From Flavobacteriales bacterium (GTDB lineage: Bacteria > Bacteroidota > Bacteroidia > Flavobacteriales_D > Crocinitomicaceae), in assembly GCA_947496835.1 (NCBI GenBank), contig CANMFV010000084.1:1-5598 (forward strand): a stretch of 5,598 nucleotides of DNA, in the 5' to 3' direction. The notes under the pieces are model-generated. The model was not told where the DNA came from, did no database searches, and worked only from the letters and a program-made list of their open reading frames with translations. Position 1 is the first letter of the stretch, and every line of letters begins with the position of its first letter. Below, piece by piece: positions 1 to 5,598 of this stretch. A program made the translations under genes and the position numbers.

Positions 1-1199
1 ATGGATTTAATCTGAGCAGATCCACCTACACGAGATACAGAGATACCTACGTTAATTGCTGGACGAATACCAGAGTTAAATAAGTCACCTTCCAAGAAAA
101 TCTGACCATCTGTAATGGAAATAACGTTTGTTGGAATATATGCCGAAACGTCACCTGCTTGTGTTTCAATGATTGGAAGTGCTGTTAAAGATCCTCCACC
201 TTTCACTTTATCTTTCAATGAAGCTGGAAGGTCGTTCATTTGTTTCGCGATGTTGTCATCAGCAATAACTTTTGCAGCACGCTCTAACAAACGAGAGTGA
301 AGGTAGAATACATCACCTGGGTAAGCCTCGCGTCCTGGTGGACGACGTAACAACAAAGATACCTCACGGTAAGCAACTGCTTGTTTTGATAAATCATCAT
401 AAACAATCAATGCTGGTTTACCTAAATCTCTAAAATATTCTCCTACTGCTGCTCCTGTCATTGGTGCATAAAACTGCATTGGAGCAGGATCAGATGCATT
501 GGAAGCAACAACAGTTGTATAAGCCATTGCACCGGCATCCTCTAATTTTTTAACGATACCTGCAACAGTTGAACCTTTTTGTCCAATTGCAACATAAATA
601 CAATAAACAGGCTCTCCACGATCGTAAAACTCACGTTGGTTGATAATGGTATCAATCGCAACAGTTGTTTTTCCTGTTTGACGGTCACCAATAATCAACT
701 CACGTTGTCCACGTCCGATTGGAATCATCGCATCAACTGCTTTGATACCTGTTTGAAGTGGTTCAGTTACCGGTTGACGAAAGATAACTCCTGGCGCTTT
801 GCGTTCAATTGGCATTTCGAATAACTCTCCAGCAATTGGACCTTTACCATCGATTGGTTGTCCCAATGTGTCGATAACACGACCAACAACGCCATCACCA
901 ACTTTTACAGAAGCGATTTTACCTAATCGACGAACTGTGTCACCTTCTTTTACACTAGAAGATCTACCTAAAAGTACAGCTCCTACGTTGTCTTCTTCTA
1001 AGTTCAATGCAATTCCTTGCATTCCACCTGCGAATTCAATTAGTTCACCGTATTGAACACCATTCATCCCGTAGATACGAGCAATACCATCTCCTACTTG
1101 AAGAACGGTACCTACTTCTTGTAATTCTGCTTCAGAGCGAAATCCAGAAAGTTGCTCTCTTAAAATTGCGGAAACTTCTGCTGGTTTGATATCTGCCAT
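1..1199 (-). CDS. atpA: F-type ATP synthase subunit alpha (5' part; 3' end beyond window)
   Basis: This is the alpha subunit of the F1 head, which forms the hexamer with beta and carries the non-catalytic nucleotide sites. The window holds the first 399 residues of a protein usually about 510-530 long; the left edge cuts it. The start codon follows atpH by 27 bases, and the N-terminus ([17 protein letters not shown]) is typical of the family. Visible landmarks are the N-terminal beta-barrel (about 25-95), the Walker A motif GDRQTGKT at 171-178, the [11 protein letters not shown] segment at 201-211, the Walker B-region motif [15 protein letters not shown] at 264-278, and SVSRVGG at 387-393, whose Arg390 corresponds to the arginine finger (E. 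coli Arg376). Compared with the E. coli protein as I remember it, there are about 5 extra residues after NQR189 and about 7 extra in 310-335. It is the last visible gene of the atpBEFHA cluster; atpG probably follows outside the window (inference). Confidence 0.98.
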   Translation of the reverse strand, partial: MADIKPAEVSAILREQLSGFRSEAELQEVGTVLQVGDGIARIYGMNGVQYGELIEFAGGMQGIALNLEEDNVGAVLLGRSSSVKEGDTVRRLGKIASVKVGDGVVGRVIDTLGQPIDGKGPIAGELFEMPIERKAPGVIFRQPVTEPLQTGIKAVDAMIPIGRGQRELIIGDRQTGKTTVAIDTIINQREFYDRGEPVYCIYVAIGQKGSTVAGIVKKLEDAGAMAYTTVVASNASDPAPMQFYAPMTGAAVGEYFRDLGKPALIVYDDLSKQAVAYREVSLLLRRPPGREAYPGDVFYLHSRLLERAAKVIADDNIAKQMNDLPASLKDKVKGGGSLTALPIIETQAGDVSAYIPTNVISITDGQIFLEGDLFNSGIRPAINVGISVSRVGGSAQIKS

Positions 1200-1226
1200 G
1201 TTTACTTTATTTAATGTGTCGTTTGA

Positions 1227-1760
1227 CTATTTTACTAATTCTTGTTTTAATCGATTCAATTGGTTTGAAACGGATGCATCAATTTGGTGGTCACCCATAC
1301 GGACAATAAATCCACCAATTAAAGATTCATCTAAGTTTTCAGTGATTTCTAATGTTCCATTAATGGAAGCACTGATTTTTGCAGTGATTTGCTCTCTCGT
1401 TTGAGCATCCAATGGTTTAGCACTGATAATTGTTACTGGAACAATTCCTCTGTGTTCTTTTAGTTGCGATAAAAATGCACCTGCGATTTCCGTGATCAAT
1501 GACTCTCTTCTGTTTGTAGCAACCATCTCTAAAAATGAAATGGATAATGCGTCAAAGTTCGAAAAGATGGATTTGATTACTTCCAGTTTCTTATCCACCT
1601 TAATTAAAGGAGAACTTAAAAACACTTGGAAATCATGCGTCTCATTTGCAACAGAAATAATTTGTTGCATGTTATTTTCAATAACCTCGATTTTTTGTTG
1701 ATCTAAGGCTAATTCCAATAATGCTTTTGCGTAACGTCCTGCTGCTTTCGTTGATTTCAT
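1227..1760 (-). CDS. atpH: F-type ATP synthase subunit delta (OSCP homologue)
   Basis: Subunit delta sits on top of the F1 head and ties it to the b-subunit peripheral stalk, so that rotation does not turn the head. At 177 residues it has the usual family length. The N-terminal helical domain (about 1-105) begins with the characteristic GRYAKALLELA at 8-18 and contains PLIKVDKK at 51-58. The C-terminal domain, which contacts b, has the VTIISAKPL segment at 109-117 and the family hallmark LIGGFIVRMGDHQIDASV around 147-164. The start ATG lies only 4 bases after the atpF stop, so translation is probably coupled to atpF (inference). No Shine-Dalgarno sequence is visible. The gene order b-delta-alpha is the standard one. 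Confidence 0.97.
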   Translation of the reverse strand: MKSTKAAGRYAKALLELALDQQKIEVIENNMQQIISVANETHDFQVFLSSPLIKVDKKLEVIKSIFSNFDALSISFLEMVATNRRESLITEIAGAFLSQLKEHRGIVPVTIISAKPLDAQTREQITAKISASINGTLEITENLDESLIGGFIVRMGDHQIDASVSNQLNRLKQELVK

Positions 1761-1764
1761 TTGA

Positions 1765-2259
1765 TTAGTTCATTTGAATATCACCAGCAAGTTTTTCTGC
1801 CAATGCTTTTTGTTTTTCATCCGATGCCAATTCACCACGAACAACTTTCTCAGCGATTTCAACTGCCAATGTTGCAACGTGTGTTTTGATTTCTGCGATT
1901 GCTGCAGCTTTCTCACTATTGATGTTCAGTCTTGCTGATTCAACAATTTTCTGTGCTTCGACTTTAGACTTTGATTTCGCCTCTTCAATCATGTGGTTAG
2001 CAGCTTCTTTTGCTTCTTTCAAGATTGAATCACGTTCAGCACGGGCCTCTTTCAAAATTAGATCGTTTTCAGCTTTCAAGGCTTTCATCTCAACTTGTGT
2101 TTTTACAGCCAATTCTAACGCTTCCGCTATTTTTTGTTCACGCGCATTCACAGCGTTTAAAATAGGTTTCCAAGCAAATTTTGCGAGTAAAAACAAGAGC
2201 AGGCAAAAAACAATTCCTGTCCAGAATAATAAACCTAAGTCTGGTAATATTAAATCCAT
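1765..2259 (-). CDS. atpF: F-type ATP synthase subunit b
   Basis: Subunit b forms the peripheral stalk that links membrane subunit a to delta and alpha. At 164 residues it matches the family. It has a short periplasmic N-terminus, one membrane helix (about residues 8-28, starting GLLFWTGIVFCLLLFLL), the conserved FAWKPI motif just after it (28-33), and a long charged Ala/Glu/Lys-rich coiled coil (about 38-150) with repeated KEA units. Only one b-type gene is visible, so the stalk is probably a homodimer rather than b/b' (inference; a second copy could lie elsewhere). It follows atpE after an unusually long 66-base gap that contains a hairpin. Upstream of the ATG there is only the weak purine run AAAAGAAA. 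Its stop codon lies 4 bases before the atpH start. Confidence 0.97.
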   Translation of the reverse strand: MDLILPDLGLLFWTGIVFCLLLFLLAKFAWKPILNAVNAREQKIAEALELAVKTQVEMKALKAENDLILKEARAERDSILKEAKEAANHMIEEAKSKSKVEAQKIVESARLNINSEKAAAIAEIKTHVATLAVEIAEKVVRGELASDEKQKALAEKLAGDIQMN

Positions 2260-2283
2260 TTTCTTTTAATTAAGTGTTAAATA

Positions 2284-2320
2284 TAAAGGTAGTTGAAACC
2301 AACCGTTCCAACTACCTTTA
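2284..2320 (-). promoter_or_regulatory. Strong intercistronic hairpin between atpE and atpF
   Basis: In the minus-strand transcript, bases 2320-2305 pair with 2299-2284. There are 12 perfect pairs, then one G-U wobble, then 3 more pairs, around a 5-base loop (GGUUG). The 5' arm begins 5 bases after the atpE stop codon, and the 3' arm ends 24 bases before the atpF start. No clean uridine run follows (the next bases are UAUUUAACAC), so this is not a textbook rho-independent terminator. A partial attenuator, or an mRNA 3'-end stabiliser for the atpE segment, would fit the need for far more c subunit than b or a. That role is inference; the pairing itself is read directly from the sequence. Confidence 0.75.
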
Positions 2321-2325
2321 AAGAT

Positions 2326-2565
<240 letters not shown>

Positions 2566-2572
2566 TTACTAA

Positions 2573-3682
2573 TTAATGATGCGCTTCTTCCACAGCTGCT
2601 CCGATGAACAATGCCGAAAGCATCGCAAAAAGGAACCCTTGTAAAAACGCAACTAAAACTTCCAAGATTGAAATAAACAAAGCCATTGGCACAGACAATC
2701 CTGCCCAAGCAACGTTTTTATTTACGAAAATGATGGAAATCAATGCCAAAACAATAATGTGTCCTGCAGTAATGTTCGCAAACAAACGAATCATTAAGGC
2801 AAATGGTTTTGTGAAGATACCAATGATTTCAATTGGCATCATGAAGAATTTCATTGGTACTGGAACACCCGGCATCCAGAAAATGTGGCCCCAGTAGTTT
2901 TTGTTTCCAGAGAATAATGTCACCAACAATGTACAAACAGCTAAGAACAACGTCACCGTAATGTTTCCTGTTAAATTCGCTCCTCCTGGTAAGAATGGAA
3001 CCAATCCCAACATATTATTGAACCAAATAAAGAAAAATATTGTCAACAAGTATGGAACGTATTTTTCGTATTTGTGTTCGTCGATATTTGCTTTTGCAAT
3101 GTCGTCGCGAACCATCACAATAATTGGCTCGAAAAACTTTGCAATTCCTTTAGGAGCAACAGCGCCATTTTTACGGTAGAATTTCGCTACGCTAAACATG
3201 ACGATTAACACTAAGAATGCTCCCATTAGCAGCGACATCACATTTTTGGTAATCGAAAAATCTAATGGACTTGCATTGTGCGGATGTTCGCCGTCAAAAT
3301 GTAATTCACCTGCTGCGTTTAATTTGTAGATTTCTTCGTGATACATAGCGTATCCAGCTGCTGGACCCACACCTTTTACATAATGTATACTTGTTCCTAG
3401 TTCCTTACCAGCAACTTCTACTGCCTTACCACGATAAAAATGCTTAGAGCTGAAGGTTTTTAAACCGTTGTCTACTAAAATAACGGGCAAATAAATGCTA
3501 GTACCGCCATGCTCTGGACCAAAAAGATGCCATTCGTGTGCATCTTTAATGTGGTGCATGATCATTTCACTAACGTTAAATTCTTTTTCTTCATTTGCGA
3601 AAGAGAATCCTGACATTCCTACGAAGGCAAGTAAAACAGCGATTTTTCGCATCAAAAATGAAAGTTTGCTCAAATGTTGCAT
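2573..3682 (-). CDS. atpB: F-type ATP synthase subunit a, with Bacteroidota-type N-terminal extension
   Basis: Subunit a forms the two proton half-channels beside the c ring. At 369 residues it is about 100 longer than the E. coli protein (271). The extra part is N-terminal: a signal-peptide-like stretch (MRKIAVLLAFVGMSGFSFA, 11-29) and then a soluble, probably periplasmic segment (about 30-140) rich in histidine (HHIKDAHEWH, 43-52). The membrane part begins near residue 147. The essential Arg299 lies in ALMIRLFANITAGH (295-308), and Gln348 in AFLQGF matches E. coli Gln252. His308 and Glu341 occupy the places of E. coli Glu219 and His245, the swapped arrangement also found in mitochondria. 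The start could be Met1 (3682) or Met11 (3652); Met11 gives the more classical signal peptide. A candidate promoter lies just upstream, making this the probable first gene of the atp operon. Confidence 0.97.
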   Translation of the reverse strand: MQHLSKLSFLMRKIAVLLAFVGMSGFSFANEEKEFNVSEMIMHHIKDAHEWHLFGPEHGGTSIYLPVILVDNGLKTFSSKHFYRGKAVEVAGKELGTSIHYVKGVGPAAGYAMYHEEIYKLNAAGELHFDGEHPHNASPLDFSITKNVMSLLMGAFLVLIVMFSVAKFYRKNGAVAPKGIAKFFEPIIVMVRDDIAKANIDEHKYEKYVPYLLTIFFFIWFNNMLGLVPFLPGGANLTGNITVTLFLAVCTLLVTLFSGNKNYWGHIFWMPGVPVPMKFFMMPIEIIGIFTKPFALMIRLFANITAGHIIVLALISIIFVNKNVAWAGLSVPMALFISILEVLVAFLQGFLFAMLSALFIGAAVEEAHH

Positions 3683-3704
3683 TAGCGATTCTTAAAATTT
3701 TTGG

Positions 3705-3735
3705 CAAAGTTAGACAAACTTTCTAAAGAAACAAT
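3705..3735 (-). promoter_or_regulatory. Candidate Bacteroidota-type promoter of the atp operon
   Basis: On the minus strand, TAACTTTG (3712-3705) fits the Bacteroidota -7 consensus TAnnTTTG exactly. ATTG (3735-3732) lies 19 bases upstream and matches three of the four bases of the -33 TTTG box. Transcription would begin near 3700, giving a leader of roughly 18 bases before the upstream atpB start. Such boxes also occur by chance in AT-rich DNA. Its position in the only gap between hemJ and atpB supports the call, but no experiment or comparison does. Confidence 0.45.
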
Positions 3736-3751
3736 TTAATTTTTGAACAAA

Positions 3752-4288
3752 TCAACTGCGAGTTTTCCTCACTTTCTTGTAAAACTGGATTCCAATCATT
3801 AAGACGATTGCAACTCCAAAGAATCCGAGTGTTCCGTAGACCCAATTCAATGAATTTTTCATGCTTACTAGAAATACGATTGCCACAAGAAAGAGTGTGG
3901 CAACTTCATTCCATATTCTGAGTTTTCCAGATGTCCAGCGAATTGTTCTTTGTTGGCATTGTTTCATCATTTTTTGACTGTAAAAATGGTAAATGAGCAG
4001 CAATCCGACGAATGTTAACTTCATGTGCATCCATGGCTGTGATAAATAATATTCAGGCTGATCAACAATCATGATTGTCCCGAAAACAACTGTCAAAACC
4101 ATTGCAGGAGTGGTAATAATCCACCAAAGTTTTTTTTGCATGATGTCAAATTGTGCTTGAAGGATGCTTTTTTTTGGCTCCTCCTGATCATTCGCCTCAA
4201 CGAAATAGATGAATAAGCGAACCATGTAGAAGAGTCCAGCAAACCAACTGACCATAAAGATGATGTGTAATGCTTTGATATATAACAT
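3752..4288 (-). CDS. hemJ: Protoporphyrinogen IX oxidase HemJ (CopD-like/UPF0093 membrane protein)
   Basis: HemJ is the membrane protein that oxidises protoporphyrinogen IX to protoporphyrin IX, the penultimate step of protoporphyrin-dependent heme synthesis, in bacteria lacking HemG or HemY. The start was set at 4288, where the family hallmark begins (MLYIKALHIIFMVSWFAGL, 1-19); a longer in-frame reading to 4411 adds 41 residues unlike the family. This gives 178 residues, close to the usual size. Visible features are His8 in the first membrane helix (likely the conserved heme-ligand region), Arg24 in YMVRLFIY, WMHMKLTFV at 86-94, and LRIWNE at 123-128 before helix 4. About four to five membrane segments lie near 4-31, 56-75, 88-105, 127-143 and 148-170. 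The loop between helices 1 and 2 contains two runs of eight A. It is co-directional with atpB, 69 bases upstream of it, and divergent from the secreted-protein gene. Such proteins are often labelled only as CopD-family. Confidence 0.88.
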   Translation of the reverse strand: MLYIKALHIIFMVSWFAGLFYMVRLFIYFVEANDQEEPKKSILQAQFDIMQKKLWWIITTPAMVLTVVFGTIMIVDQPEYYLSQPWMHMKLTFVGLLLIYHFYSQKMMKQCQQRTIRWTSGKLRIWNEVATLFLVAIVFLVSMKNSLNWVYGTLGFFGVAIVLMIGIQFYKKVRKTRS

Positions 4289-4322
4289 ATGTACAAAAGT
4301 AATGGAATCACTCGGATTCGGG

Positions 4323-4330
4323 TATATTTG
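4323..4330 (+). promoter_or_regulatory. Candidate -7 box (TATATTTG) for the secreted-protein/mce unit
   Basis: TATATTTG matches the Bacteroidota TAnnTTTG -7 box exactly. It lies in the 85-base divergent gap, 43 bases before the ATG at 4374, which would leave a leader of about 35-40 bases. No good TTTG box is visible about 19 bases upstream (only AATG-like sequence near 4301), so the call rests on one element and its position. Confidence 0.35.
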
Positions 4331-4373
4331 TATTTTCGATGTTGAATTTTTAGTTGTAAATATCAAAATAAAG

Positions 4374-5186
4374 ATGAAACAGTTTTTAGTGACTTTGATT
4401 TTCTTTTTCACCGTTTTTCAATCCTTCACACAAGAAAAGCTTTTATCTTTAGATGGAACCTTTCAGGATAAAAATTTGGTCGTTTATAATCCACCTCAAT
4501 CTGATGGCTTTGGATTTTGTGTAACAAAAGTCTTGGTGAACGGGGAAATTCTTCCCGCAGCCATTCAATCCGCACATTTTGAGATTAATTTCCAATTGTT
4601 TCAGTTAAAAAAAGGAGAGAATGTTTTTGTGGTGTTAGAACATGCGTCAGGATGTGAACCACGATTTATGAATCCTGAAATTTTACTTCCTAAAAGTTCG
4701 TTTAGATGTACGTCAATTAGCGCTGATAAAACCGGTGTGATAAAATGGACTACTGCTGATGAGGCTGGATCCTTGGATTTTATAATAGAACAATATCGTT
4801 GGAATCGATGGGTGGATGTTGGTCAAGTGAAAGGGAAAGGAACCAAACAGTTAAACTCATATTATTTTCAAATCACCCCACATTCTGGAAAAAATCAACT
4901 TCGCGTCTCACAGGTAGACAACACAGGTGAAAAAAGAAGTTCACAGTCCGTATTTTTTAATTCGGGTCTTTCCTCCCTCAAAATGTCTCCTGCGAAGGTT
5001 CGTGATAATTTGTATTTTAAAGTTGGAGGGCAAGCAGCAAAAACAAAGTTCGAAGTGTACGATGCCTACGGTAATTTATTAAAAGTTGGATTTTCATCAA
5101 TGGTAGATTGCCGCAATTTAGTAAGTGGCGTCTATTTTATCAACTTTGACAATCAAACCGAAAAATTTATTAAAATAGCTGAATAA
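4374..5186 (+). CDS. Small secreted protein with FN3-like segment and T9SS-type C-terminal domain; function unknown
   Basis: The start at 4374 was chosen because it opens a signal peptide (MKQFLVTLIFFFTVFQSFTQ, 1-20); the longer in-frame reading from 4260 would run into the divergent hemJ. The product has 270 residues. Residues 21-110 form a beta-rich N-terminal domain I do not recognise, with Cys49, Cys94 and a GCEPRFMNPEILLP segment (93-106). Residues 111-195 resemble the beta-sandwich segment common in Bacteroidota surface proteins: IKWTTADEAGSLDFIIEQ (123-140), a GQVKGKGT turn (150-157), and LRVSQVDNTGEKRSSQ (176-191) where relatives have YRLKQVD.DG..SYS. Residues 205-270 look like a type A T9SS sorting domain: KFEVYDAYGNLLK (225-237), then LVSGVYFINF (249-258) and KFIKI near the end. 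It is therefore probably exported across the outer membrane, with the domain cleaved or anchored (inference). No catalytic motif is visible, so the role is unknown. Its stop codon overlaps the next start (TAATG). Confidence 0.85.
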   Translation: MKQFLVTLIFFFTVFQSFTQEKLLSLDGTFQDKNLVVYNPPQSDGFGFCVTKVLVNGEILPAAIQSAHFEINFQLFQLKKGENVFVVLEHASGCEPRFMNPEILLPKSSFRCTSISADKTGVIKWTTADEAGSLDFIIEQYRWNRWVDVGQVKGKGTKQLNSYYFQITPHSGKNQLRVSQVDNTGEKRSSQSVFFNSGLSSLKMSPAKVRDNLYFKVGGQAAKTKFEVYDAYGNLLKVGFSSMVDCRNLVSGVYFINFDNQTEKFIKIAE

Positions 5187-5590
5187 TGAAACGTATCGAA
5201 CACTTAGGAATTGCTGTGAAGAATTTAGAAGAAGCGATTCCAATGTATGAAGCACTGTTAAATACAACTTGTTATAAAAGAGAGGGTGTTGCTTCAGAAG
5301 GAGTAATGACTGCTTTTTTTCAAATCGGTGAATCGAAAATAGAATTATTAGAAGCAACCAATGAAGCGTCTCCTATTGCAAAGTTTTTAAGTAAAAACGG
5401 ACCTGGTTTTCATCACGTTGCGTTCGAGGTAGAAAACATTGAATCAGAAATTTCGCGGCTACAATTAGCAGGATTTCAACTCATTCATGAAGTAGCGAAA
5501 GACGGTGCCGACAATAAACGAATTGCCTTTTTACACCCAAAATCTACTGCTTCTTTACTGGTGGAAATTTGTCAAGAAAAAAGCGCATAA
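5186..5590 (+). CDS. mce: Methylmalonyl-CoA epimerase (VOC superfamily)
   Basis: The enzyme interconverts the (2R) and (2S) forms of methylmalonyl-CoA, linking propionyl-CoA metabolism to succinyl-CoA through methylmalonyl-CoA mutase in the cytoplasm. At 134 residues it is of normal length and holds two vicinal-oxygen-chelate halves (about 3-57 and 73-130). The expected metal-site residues are in place: His6 in IEHLGIAV, Glu53 in KIELLEAT (the position of Gln65 in the Propionibacterium enzyme), His76 in GFHHVAFEV, and Glu127 in LLVEICQ. Glu38 in ASEGV is the probable second catalytic acid. FLHPKST at 115-121 is also a family signature. The ATG shares its A with the upstream TAA stop (TAATG), and no Shine-Dalgarno sequence is visible, so translation probably depends on the secreted-protein gene. 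Glyoxalase I is the nearest alternative, but these motifs favour the epimerase. Confidence 0.95.
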   Translation: MKRIEHLGIAVKNLEEAIPMYEALLNTTCYKREGVASEGVMTAFFQIGESKIELLEATNEASPIAKFLSKNGPGFHHVAFEVENIESEISRLQLAGFQLIHEVAKDGADNKRIAFLHPKSTASLLVEICQEKSA

Positions 5591-5598
5591 AAAGCGAC

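Noticed and set aside
1886..2269. 127-residue plus-strand reading frame opposite atpF
   Set aside because: It lies antisense to a well-conserved gene, resembles no protein I know, and is explained by the codon pattern of the b-subunit coiled coil.
2604..3179. Two plus-strand reading frames opposite atpB (97 and 92 residues)
   Set aside because: They are mirror images of the conserved membrane core of subunit a, with no start signals or domain features.
3353..3365. Palindrome TCCAGCTGCTGGA inside atpB
   Set aside because: It is short, lies within the coding sequence of the AtpB extension, and is explained by codons for Pro-Ala-Ala-Gly-Tyr; nothing else supports a regulatory site.
3719..3732. 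TTTC-TAAA-GAAA inverted repeat as a hemJ terminator
   Set aside because: The stem is only about four A/T-rich pairs with no U-run, too weak to call a terminator, and it lies within the candidate atp promoter spacer.
4260..4373. 38-residue N-terminal extension of the secreted protein (start at 4260)
   Set aside because: It would bury the clear signal peptide that starts at 4374 and overlap the start of hemJ.
4289..4411. 41-residue N-terminal extension of HemJ (start at 4411)
   Set aside because: The HemJ family begins at MLYIKALH. The added residues are low-complexity, unlike the family, and would overlap the start and signal peptide of the divergent secreted-protein gene.
4611..4623. AAAGGAG followed by ATG inside the secreted-protein gene
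   Set aside because: Only 3 bases separate the motif from the ATG, the ATG is out of frame with the gene, and Bacteroidota rely little on Shine-Dalgarno sequences.
5118..5357. 79-residue minus-strand reading frame across the secreted-protein/mce junction
   Set aside because: It is antisense to two supported genes and has no recognisable domain.

Overview
The window looks like ordinary chromosomal DNA from a member of the Bacteroidota, most likely the order Flavobacteriales. The evidence is low G+C, genes with almost no Shine-Dalgarno sequences, TAnnTTTG-type promoter boxes, an ATP synthase a subunit with a long signal-peptide-bearing N-terminal extension, and a secreted protein that appears to end in a type IX secretion (T9SS) C-terminal domain. 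A Crocinitomicaceae/Fluviicola-like origin is possible, but I cannot prove the genus from this sequence.

Layout, minus strand (bases 1-4288, transcribed right to left): hemJ (protoporphyrinogen oxidase), then atpB (a), atpE (c), atpF (b), atpH (delta) and the first three quarters of atpA (alpha), which runs off the left edge. This is the proton channel, rotor ring, stators and the start of the catalytic head of an F-type ATP synthase. Gaps between the atp genes are 4 to 66 bases, as in one operon. A candidate promoter lies in the 69-base hemJ-atpB gap, and a 16-bp hairpin lies in the atpE-atpF gap. No atpI or atpZ precedes atpB.

Layout, plus strand (4374-5590): an 85-base divergent intergenic region separates hemJ from a two-gene unit. 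This unit holds a small exported beta-rich protein with an FN3-like segment and a T9SS-like tail, followed with a 1-base overlap (TAATG) by methylmalonyl-CoA epimerase.

Together the genes cover energy conservation (ATP synthase), heme synthesis for respiration (HemJ), propionyl/methylmalonyl-CoA metabolism (Mce) and one surface or secreted protein of unknown role. I see no mobile element, CRISPR array, tRNA, rRNA or sign of recent transfer. No stretch longer than 300 bases lacks a gene. I did not find a clear undescribed system. The best leads are the atpE-atpF hairpin, the His-rich periplasmic domain of AtpB, and the unknown N-terminal domain of the secreted protein.
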